Shown in pieces: positions 5,861 through 11,516 of a stretch of 12,978 nt of DNA. Both the position numbers and the translations under genes were made by a program. The notes beneath the pieces were generated by a model. It was not told the origin of the DNA. It was given only the letters and a program-made list of their open reading frames with translations, and made no database searches. The stretch is from positions 17,321 through 30,298 of the forward strand of contig DJHE01000026.1 of assembly GCA_002432945.1 (NCBI GenBank), read 5' to 3'. This DNA comes from Synergistaceae bacterium UBA5827. Its GTDB lineage: Bacteria > Synergistota > Synergistia > Synergistales > 79-D21. The stretch's first letter is position 1; the number at the start of each line of letters is the position of its first letter.

Positions 5861-5962
5861 ATGAAAAAAAGGGGAGTAAGGGGATTGAGAAAGACGATGC
5901 ACGGTGCTTCAAATCCCAGGACCCGAAGAAGAGGAGGAGGAAGACAGGCATGTCCAAGATGA
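5861..5962 (+). CDS. Possible short basic leader ORF overlapping the gdh start
   Basis: An ATG directly after a run of six G could be translated into 33 residues (MKKRGVRGLRKT...), ending in a TGA at 5960-5962, 13 nt inside gdh. About a third of its residues are Arg or Lys, but part of that comes from the purine-rich ribosome site of gdh (AGGAGGAGG read as codons). It could couple translation to gdh or be a chance ORF. I know no family for it. Confidence 0.2.
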   Translation: MKKRGVRGLRKTMHGASNPRTRRRGGGRQACPR

Positions 5963-7197
5963 ATCCATACGAAATGTTCCTCAAGCAGGTGGACGAAGCG
6001 GCGCCGTTCCTGAAAGTGGAGCAGGAGTTCATCGATATCCTCAAGGAGCCCAAGGAACTATTGGAGATTACCATTCCCCTGCGGCTGGATGATGGCACCG
6101 TGAAAGTCGTCAAGGGGTGGCGCAGCCACCACAACAACGCCCTGGGCCCCTACAAGGGCGGCGTTCGCTACCATTCAAACGTCTGCAAAGAAGAAGTCAT
6201 GGCCCTTTCGGCCTGGATGTCCATAAAGTGCGCAACGGCTATGCTGCCCTACGGCGGCGGCAAGGGTGGCGTCCGGATTGCCCCCAGGGAACTCTCCAAC
6301 GCAGAGCTCGAGAGGCTGAGCCGGGGTTTCGCCCTCGGTATTTCCCGGTTCATGGGGACGGACGTCGACATCCCGGCCCCCGATGTCTATACCACCCCGC
6401 AGATCATGTCCTGGTTCCTGGACACCTATGAAAAGGTGAAGGGCTGGAGCGAACCCTCCTGCTACACCGGCAAGCCCCTCGAACTCGGCGGCTCCCTCGG
6501 ACGCGGCGACGCCACGGCCCGGGGCGGCATGTACGTCCTCCGCGAAGCCCTGAAGGACATGGGCCTTCTCGGCAAGCCACTGACGGCGACGATCCAGGGA
6601 TACGGGAACGCCGGCAGCTTCGCCCACGCCCTGTACGAAGAAATCGGCGTCAAGGTTGTCGGGGCTTCCGACAGCAAGGGCGGGATCTACAACCCGAAGG
6701 GCCTCGACTACGCTGATCTCATGAAGCACAAGAGGACCACCGGAACGGTCACAGACTACCCCGGCGGCGATAAGGTCACGACCGACGAGATCCTCGAGGC
6801 CCCGGTGGACATCCTGATCCCGGCCGCTCTTGAAGGCGTCGTGAACGAAGTCAACGCGGGCAAGATCAAGGCGAAGATCGTGCTCGAACTCGCCAACGGC
6901 CCGACGACCCCCGAGGCCGACGCGATCCTGCACGACAAGGGCACCCTGGTCATCCCGGACGTCCTGGCGAACTCCGGCGGCGTCACCGTTAGCTGCTTCG
7001 AGTGGATCCAGGGACGCACGGGTGATTTCTGGAGCGAGAAGACGGTCCACGAAAAGCTGGACGAGCGCCTTACCCACGCCTTCCACGAGATCTGGAAGAT
7101 CAAGAAGGAGCACAACATCAGGATGCGCCAGGCGACCTACGTGCGGGCCATGAGCAGGATCATCTCCGCCATGCGCTTCCGCGGCATCTGGCCCTGA
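5950..7197 (+). CDS. gdhA: Glutamate dehydrogenase (Glu/Leu/Phe/Val dehydrogenase family)
   Basis: This cytoplasmic enzyme interconverts glutamate and 2-oxoglutarate plus ammonia with a nicotinamide cofactor. It is 415 aa, the usual length of the hexameric family. The substrate domain shows GPYKGGVRYH (66-75), Lys93 in SIKCA, LPYGGGKGG (99-107, catalytic Lys105) and the PAPDVYT Asp145. The nucleotide domain has the GYGNAG dinucleotide loop (217-222). ANSGGVTVSCFEW (340-352) is the family C-terminal signature. NAD or NADP preference is not settled; in amino-acid fermenters the family is often NAD-linked and catabolic. GGAGG lies 9 nt before the ATG. Third codon positions are strongly G/C and biased, more than in neighbouring genes, which suggests high expression. 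Other amino-acid dehydrogenases of the family are less likely given the conserved glutamate-type motifs. Confidence 0.92.
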   Translation: MSKMNPYEMFLKQVDEAAPFLKVEQEFIDILKEPKELLEITIPLRLDDGTVKVVKGWRSHHNNALGPYKGGVRYHSNVCKEEVMALSAWMSIKCATAMLPYGGGKGGVRIAPRELSNAELERLSRGFALGISRFMGTDVDIPAPDVYTTPQIMSWFLDTYEKVKGWSEPSCYTGKPLELGGSLGRGDATARGGMYVLREALKDMGLLGKPLTATIQGYGNAGSFAHALYEEIGVKVVGASDSKGGIYNPKGLDYADLMKHKRTTGTVTDYPGGDKVTTDEILEAPVDILIPAALEGVVNEVNAGKIKAKIVLELANGPTTPEADAILHDKGTLVIPDVLANSGGVTVSCFEWIQGRTGDFWSEKTVHEKLDERLTHAFHEIWKIKKEHNIRMRQATYVRAMSRIISAMRFRGIWP

Positions 7198-7205
7198 TCC
7201 CGAAG

Positions 7206-7247
7206 TTTCACCTGCAGTTCGGTGAAAAACTCGTTGTCCACTCAACG
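7206..7247 (+). other. Tandem hairpins just after gdh
   Basis: TTTCACC-N8-GGTGAAA (7206-7227) starts 8 nt after the gdh stop. It is followed by CGTTG-N6-CAACG (7232-7247). Neither has a T-run. They may protect the gdh mRNA 3' end. Confidence 0.4.
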
Positions 7248-7330
7248 ACTTGACCTGGGTTCGGAAAAGAATTGCCGGTAACAAAGGGTGAATGAAAAAA
7301 GTTTGGACATCGCGATCCCTGCATGATCGT

Positions 7331-7360
7331 AGAAGGGCCTCTTCTTGCGGAGGCCCTTCT
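7331..7360 (+). terminator. Hairpin between gdh and yerC
   Basis: A perfect 11-bp stem, AGAAGGGCCTC with GAGGCCCTTCT, closes an 8-nt loop. No T-run follows (GGGTATTC), so termination efficiency is uncertain. A smaller inverted repeat GGGTA-N10-TACCC follows at 7361-7380. It probably ends or processes the gdh transcript, as the next gene starts 68 nt further on. The stem resembles those at 4041 and 10327. Confidence 0.55.
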
Positions 7361-7428
7361 GGGTATTCGGGCAGCTACCCATGAATAGAAACGGTGTGTA
7401 GAGGCAGGAACAGGGGGGGGTGAACGTG

Positions 7429-7716
7429 ATGGCGGAAAAGTGGAGAAGTGAACTGACCGACCAGCTTTGCAAGGCGGTCGTCGCGCTTGAGTCGGAAGAG
7501 GAGGCCTGCGATTTCCTTGTGGATGTCGCCACAATCGGCGAGATCCGCGCTTTGGCCCAGCGCCTGGAAGTTGCGAGATTGCTCGACAATGGGTACACCT
7601 ACCCGCAGATCTCGCAGCAAACCGAGGCAAGCTCTGCAACGATCAGCCGGGTCAAGAAGTTCCTGGACTACGGATCCGAAGGCTACAAGATCGTACTGGG
7701 GCGCATGAAGGGGTAG
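7429..7716 (+). CDS. yerC: TrpR-like DNA-binding protein of the YerC/YecD family
   Basis: This is a small cytoplasmic DNA-binding protein of 95 aa. It belongs to the Trp-repressor superfamily branch called YerC/YecD: an all-helical protein with LVDVATIGEIRALAQRLEVARLL (31-53) leading into a helix-turn-helix at about 57-79 (TYPQISQQTEASSATISRVKKFLD) and a GYKIVL end. The ligand and targets of this branch are not established; the tryptophan-binding residues of true TrpR should not be assumed. The ATG at 7429 is preceded by a G-run ribosome site at 8 nt. A GTG three codons earlier (7420) overlaps that run and is less likely. It lies between gdh and the ACT/UPF0210 pair, so a role in amino-acid gene control is plausible. 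Confidence 0.87.
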   Translation: MAEKWRSELTDQLCKAVVALESEEEACDFLVDVATIGEIRALAQRLEVARLLDNGYTYPQISQQTEASSATISRVKKFLDYGSEGYKIVLGRMKG

Positions 7717-7733
7717 AAAGGTTCATGATTTGG

Positions 7734-7770
7734 CTGACTGGTCGTCAGAAGCCCCAAAAACTTTTCCTGG
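7734..7770 (+). terminator. Weak hairpin after yerC
   Basis: CTGAC-TGGTC-GTCAG (7734-7748), flanked by TTGG and CCAA, is followed by AAAAACTTTTCC. It might be a weak terminator or attenuator before the ACT gene. A TAAAAT at 7773-7778 could be a -10 element for the next operon but lacks a good -35. Confidence 0.25.
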
Positions 7771-7825
7771 GATAAAATCTTGAGTCAACTACGCAGGAAC
7801 CTTTGCGGCAGAGGAGGACTTCATC

Positions 7826-8110
7826 ATGTTTGGAGAACATTCACGCGCCGTCATAACCGTCATCGGGAAAGACCAGGTCGGCATCATTGCCGGCATTACG
7901 ACTGTGCTTGCCGCCCGTGGCGTCAATATCCTGGACATCAACCAGACCATTCTGGACACTTTTTTCACCATGATCACCGTAGTGGATCTTGAAGGTTGCA
8001 GTATCTCCCTTCCGGAGCTTAAGAGGGAGCTGGAGAAAAAGGGCCAGGAGCTCGGCGTGGATGTCCGGACACAGCATGAGGACGTCTTCAATTACATGCA
8101 CCGCATCTAG
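7826..8110 (+). CDS. ACT-domain protein (UPF0237 family)
   Basis: This 94-aa cytoplasmic protein consists almost entirely of one ACT domain (about 7-80: AVITVIGKDQVGIIAGITTVLAARGVNI in pattern, then DINQTI and FTMITVVDL). ACT domains bind small ligands, mostly amino acids, and here would form dimers. The family is UPF0237, close to the GcvR-type regulatory ACT proteins. AGGAGG lies 8 nt before the ATG. Only 12 nt separate it from the UPF0210 gene, a conserved pairing, so it probably senses a ligand for, or regulates, that protein. The ligand is unknown. Confidence 0.88.
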   Translation: MFGEHSRAVITVIGKDQVGIIAGITTVLAARGVNILDINQTILDTFFTMITVVDLEGCSISLPELKRELEKKGQELGVDVRTQHEDVFNYMHRI

Positions 8111-8122
8111 GAGGGAAAAGGG

Positions 8123-9490
8123 ATGCCTCTTCAAATCAGCCCCTCCGAGATCCTGGAAACGATCCGCATGGTGGACAACGAGAACTTCGACATCAGGACC
8201 ATTACCCTGGGCATTTCCCTTTTGGACTGCGCACATGACGACATTGCCGAAGCTTCCAGGCGCATCTTCGAAAAGATCGTCCGGAAGTCCGCGACCCTTG
8301 TGGCTACGGGCGAAGCCATCTCAGACGAGTACGGCATCCCCGTCATCAACAAGCGGATCTCGGTGTCACCCATCTCGATGGTGGGAGCCTCCTGCAAGTC
8401 GGGGAACTACGTGGAATTGGCCTTGGCCATGGATCGGGCTGCCAAGGAAGTGGGGGTCAACTTTATCGGTGGTTTTTCGGCGCTTGTCCAGAAGGGAATG
8501 ACCGAGAGCGACCTTAAGCTCATCAACTCCATACCGGAAGCCCTGGCCAGCACAGAGCGGGTCTGCAGCTCTGTCAATGTCGCCTCGACCAAGGCGGGCA
8601 TAAACATGGACGCGGTGGCACTTCTTGGGCGGATCATCAAAAAGACGGCCGAACTGACTGCCGATAGGGGAGGACTGGGTTGCGCAAAGCTGGTGGTCTT
8701 CTGCAACGCCCCGGAGGACAACCCCTTCATGGCAGGAGCCTTTCACGGTCCAGGGGAACCGGAAGCGGTCGTCAACGTGGGAATCAGCGGACCCGGTGTG
8801 GTCCTAAACGTTGTGAAAAAAAACCCCAACATCCCCCTTGGACAGTTAGCGGACCGAATCAAGAGGACAACCTTCAAGATCACTCGCATGGGCGAACTGG
8901 TGGGACGGGAGGCTGCCCGGAGACTAGACGTTCCTTTTGGCATCATCGACCTGTCATTGGCTCCGACACCTGCCTGGGGCGACAGCGTGGCCGAGATACT
9001 GGAAGGCATGGGGCTGGAACGCTGCGGGACACACGGCACGACGGCCGCATTGGCCATGTTGAACGATGCGGTAAAAAAGGGGGGTGCCATGGCCACTTCT
9101 TACGTAGGCGGCCTGACGGGGGCTTTTATCCCCGTCAGCGAAGACGCCGGCATGATTCGTGCCGTCGAGGAAGGAACCCTCTGCCTGGACAAGCTGGAGG
9201 CCATGACCTGTGTTTGTTCCGTGGGGCTCGACATGATCGCCGTTCCAGGCGATACGCCTGCTTCCACTCTAAGCGCCATCATTGCCGACGAGGCGGCCAT
9301 CGGAATGATCAACAGAAAAACCACTGCCGTGCGCATCATCCCCGTTCCGGGCAAGGATGTCGGTGACGAGGTGGAATTCGGCGGCCTACTGGGGCGCGCA
9401 CCCATCATGCCGGTCCACAAGGAAAGTGCAGCGGCCTTCGTTGCCAGGGGAGGGCGAATTCCCGCTCCCATCCAGTCAATGACAAACTGA
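8123..9490 (+). CDS. UPF0210/DUF711 (PFL-like) family protein
   Basis: This is a 455-aa cytoplasmic protein, the normal family length. Characteristic stretches are DIRTITLGISLLDCAHDD (about 23-40), NKRISVSPISMVG, the FIGGFSALVQKG segment, SSVNVASTKAGINMDAV, the glycine-rich GAFHGPGEPEAVVNVGISGPGVV and the C-terminal VPGKDVGDEVEFGGLLGRAP. The fold has been described as pyruvate-formate-lyase-like, but no glycyl-radical motif is evident and no reaction is established. It follows its usual ACT partner by 12 nt, with GGAGG 8 nt before the ATG, so the two are co-translated. The neighbours (glutamate dehydrogenase, Asp/Glu racemase family) suggest a link to amino-acid metabolism. That link is inference. 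Confidence 0.88.
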   Translation: MPLQISPSEILETIRMVDNENFDIRTITLGISLLDCAHDDIAEASRRIFEKIVRKSATLVATGEAISDEYGIPVINKRISVSPISMVGASCKSGNYVELALAMDRAAKEVGVNFIGGFSALVQKGMTESDLKLINSIPEALASTERVCSSVNVASTKAGINMDAVALLGRIIKKTAELTADRGGLGCAKLVVFCNAPEDNPFMAGAFHGPGEPEAVVNVGISGPGVVLNVVKKNPNIPLGQLADRIKRTTFKITRMGELVGREAARRLDVPFGIIDLSLAPTPAWGDSVAEILEGMGLERCGTHGTTAALAMLNDAVKKGGAMATSYVGGLTGAFIPVSEDAGMIRAVEEGTLCLDKLEAMTCVCSVGLDMIAVPGDTPASTLSAIIADEAAIGMINRKTTAVRIIPVPGKDVGDEVEFGGLLGRAPIMPVHKESAAAFVARGGRIPAPIQSMTN

Positions 9491-9594
9491 AGCGAAAGGC
9501 GTCGGCCCCGGCCAGGAAGCCTATCGATTCCACCAAAGCTCGTGCTACTATCGAAAAGCAGGGGGAATTTACCATCTTCAAAGGGGTGGCCTGA

Positions 9595-10287
9595 GTGAAA
9601 AAGCTTGGCCTTGTCGGCGGGATAGGCCCCGAATCCACGGTGGATTATTACAAGGGGATCATCGATGGTTATCGCGAGAGAACAGGAATCGACCACTATC
9701 CTCTCATGGTTATCGATAGCCTGGATCTTGCGGAAATGTATGCGTACGCCTCAAACAAGCAATGGGAGCCCTTTACGGCAAGATTGGCAGATTCGGTAAA
9801 GACCCTTGCGGCAGGCGGAGCGGAATTTGCCGCCATGGCCGCCAACACTGCCCATATCGTTTTCGATGCGGTTGAAGCCCAATCGCCACTACCCCTTGTC
9901 AGTATTGTCGACGAGACCTGCAAGGTTGCGCAGTCAAAGGGCTGCCATAGTGTCGTGGTGTTCGGTACGGCTTTTACGATGAGCAGCGGCCTCTACACGA
10001 GAGCGCTTGAGAAGCATGGCATCGAGGCCTTTGTTCCGACGGAGGAGGAGCAGAAGGCGATCCATAACATCATTTTCCCGAATTTGCAGGCAGGCATCAT
10101 TTTGAAAGAGGAGAAAGAAAGAATACTGGAGATAGCAAACCGAAACCTTACCGCTCGCAAGGCAGACGCCCTGGTATTGGGTTGCACGGAGTTGCCGCTT
10201 ATTGTCAAGGCAGAAGATCTTGATACTTTGATCTTGGACACGACCCGGATCCACATCGAGGCCATCCTTGATTACATGCTGGCTTGA
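9595..10287 (+). CDS. Aspartate/glutamate racemase-family protein with one catalytic Cys missing
   Basis: This is a 230-aa cytoplasmic protein of the cofactor-independent Asp/Glu racemase superfamily, full length. The N-terminus KKLGLVGGIGPEST (2-15) and the DTTRIHIEAILDYM end (215-228) are typical of aspartate racemases. The family uses two cysteines, one per active-site half. The second is present in GCTELPLI (Cys197), but the first motif reads AANTAH (82-87), with Ala83 where many members have Cys. The protein may therefore have restricted, one-sided or altered chemistry, or use another residue. The start is a GTG with AAGGGG 8 nt upstream; no in-frame ATG precedes it. A 104-nt gap separates it from UPF0210, and a strong terminator follows. 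It may still be read with the ACT/UPF0210 operon. Confidence 0.85.
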   Translation: MKKLGLVGGIGPESTVDYYKGIIDGYRERTGIDHYPLMVIDSLDLAEMYAYASNKQWEPFTARLADSVKTLAAGGAEFAAMAANTAHIVFDAVEAQSPLPLVSIVDETCKVAQSKGCHSVVVFGTAFTMSSGLYTRALEKHGIEAFVPTEEEQKAIHNIIFPNLQAGIILKEEKERILEIANRNLTARKADALVLGCTELPLIVKAEDLDTLILDTTRIHIEAILDYMLA

Positions 10288-10326
10288 AAAGGCCTTCCAA
10301 TCGTTAAGATTTCGAGCTTGATAAGG

Positions 10327-10361
10327 AAGGACCTCCCTCCGTGGGAGGTCCTTTTGTCTTT
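10327..10361 (+). terminator. Rho-independent terminator after the racemase gene
   Basis: A perfect 11-bp stem, AAGGACCTCCC with GGGAGGTCCTT, closes a TCCGT loop and runs into TTGTCTTT. It ends the ACT/UPF0210/racemase transcript. Its arms match those of the hairpin at 4041-4069. Confidence 0.9.
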
Positions 10362-10386
10362 AGAGAGCGCATGTCATCAGTAAAGC

Positions 10387-10438
10387 AGGCCAAAAGCCCA
10401 TATTTTGGGCCTAATCTGGGTATGGAAAGCCGGATTAG
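10387..10438 (+). other. Overlapping inverted repeats upstream of the binding-protein gene
   Basis: AGGCC-AAAA-N7-TTTT-G-GGCCT (10387-10412) forms a hairpin with one bulge. It is followed by CTAATC (10411-10416) facing GATTAG (10433-10438) across 16 nt. The two share bases and so could be mutually exclusive in RNA. They lie 49 nt before the start codon of the binding protein. They may be an operator or a leader control element. I recognise no known riboswitch. Confidence 0.35.
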
Positions 10439-10486
10439 TTAGAGTATGCTTAAATGCAGGCAGCGGCGAGAGGGGAGGAGCACGAG

Positions 10487-11500
10487 ATGAGAAAACTTGT
10501 GATGGGCAGCAGGGGATTCCTGCTTATGGGGCTTTTAGTGGTGTTGTCCGCGAGCGTTGCATCGGCGGCAGAGCCTATCCTAAACGCGTACACCATATGG
10601 TCGGAGAGGTATGCCACCGCGGTCTTCAGTGCTTTTACGAAGGATACGGGCATAAAGGTGAACTGGATGAGGTTCTCTTCGGGTGAACTGCAGGCCAGGC
10701 TGGAGGCGGAGAAGGGAAACCCCCAGGTGGACGTGGTTTTTGGCAACATGGCGGAGGCCTTTGTCAGCGGTATACCAAAGGGGCTATTTGAAGCCTACAA
10801 GCCCAGGGGAAGCGAGCGTATCCCGGCCAAGCTCAAGGATCCCGAAGGTTTTTGGACGGGAGTCGCCCTAGACCCCATCTGTTTCATGTTTAATGCGCAA
10901 TTTCTCCAAAAACACGGGTTAACTCCTCCATCATCCTGGCAGGACATGCTGAACCCGGAATACAAGGGCCAGTTGCAGATGGCGGATGCCCGCACTTCGG
11001 GAACGGCGATGTACCGCATTCTCAGCCTGGTGCAGGCCATGGGGGAAGATGAGGCTTTTGCTTTCCAGAAGAAGATGAATGTAAATGTCCAGGTCTATAC
11101 AAAAAGTGGCGCAGGCGGGGCTTTGCCTATCGGCCGCGGGCAGGCTGCGGGTGGGGTCTTCTTCCTGGTGGATGCGCTGGAGATGCAGCAGAAGGGGTAT
11201 GGCGTCAAGATTAGCTACCCGAAGGAAGGGGTTGTGGCCGGCATCGAGGCGATGGCCCTGGTCAAGGGAGCCAGGCAGCCGGAAATCGCCAGGAAATTTT
11301 TGGACTGGGCTTCCACCGAGCGGATGCAGCGGATCTACGAAGAAAGCAAGATCAACCTGATCCCGAGCAACCCGGATGTGAAAGTTTCAAACCCGGGGCT
11401 CGACATGTCCAGGGTAAAAATGCTGCCGTTGGATCTCAAGTGGGCTGGAGAGAACCGTGACCGGCTGGTCGAACGCTGGGTAGACGAAGTTCTCAGGTAG
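10487..11500 (+). CDS. ABC transporter solute-binding protein (AfuA/FbpA/AEP-binding type)
   Basis: This is a 337-aa exported binding protein. Residues 1-27 are a Sec signal peptide (basic start, hydrophobic core, cleavage near SVASA). The mature protein follows the family of Fe(III), 2-aminoethylphosphonate, spermidine and thiamine binders: LNAYTIWSERYATAVFSAF (32-50), VDVVFGNMAEAF (81-92), GFWTGVALDPICFMFN (121-136), GQAAGGVFFLVDA (218-230) and a C-terminal FLDWAS. Iron-binding members carry a Tyr-Tyr pair where this protein has Phe225-Phe226, so ferric iron is unlikely and an organic ligand more likely. GGGAGG lies 8 nt before the ATG; an in-frame ATG 11 codons earlier lacks a ribosome site. 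The permease starts 16 nt after its stop, so they form one operon. The substrate is unknown. Confidence 0.87.
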   Translation: MRKLVMGSRGFLLMGLLVVLSASVASAAEPILNAYTIWSERYATAVFSAFTKDTGIKVNWMRFSSGELQARLEAEKGNPQVDVVFGNMAEAFVSGIPKGLFEAYKPRGSERIPAKLKDPEGFWTGVALDPICFMFNAQFLQKHGLTPPSSWQDMLNPEYKGQLQMADARTSGTAMYRILSLVQAMGEDEAFAFQKKMNVNVQVYTKSGAGGALPIGRGQAAGGVFFLVDALEMQQKGYGVKISYPKEGVVAGIEAMALVKGARQPEIARKFLDWASTERMQRIYEESKINLIPSNPDVKVSNPGLDMSRVKMLPLDLKWAGENRDRLVERWVDEVLR

Positions 11501-11516
11501 GAGTGCAGGTCGCATC

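Larger units (their letters stand above)
5561..5949 (+). other. AT-rich gene-free stretch and leader upstream of gdh
   Basis: From about 5570 to 5800 the base composition falls sharply to AT-rich, unlike the genes on both sides. I see no supportable protein gene in it on either strand. The long minus-strand ORF (6137 to 5610) merely runs antisense into gdh and has no family features. The stretch holds the gdh promoter, two short palindromes and possible UP-element A-tracts. The untranslated leader of about 140 nt (5808-5949) begins with a small imperfect hairpin, GCAA...TGGC-TCAAA-GCCA...TTGC (5805-5830). Confidence 0.6.

Noticed and set aside
5610..6137. 175-residue minus-strand ORF in the AT-rich region
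   Set aside because: It runs antisense over the gdh start and its hydrophobic, Phe/Leu-rich composition is that of translated A/T-rich DNA.
6175..7284. 369-residue ORF antisense to gdh
   Set aside because: Long antisense frames are expected opposite a G/C-biased gene; the product shows no domain.
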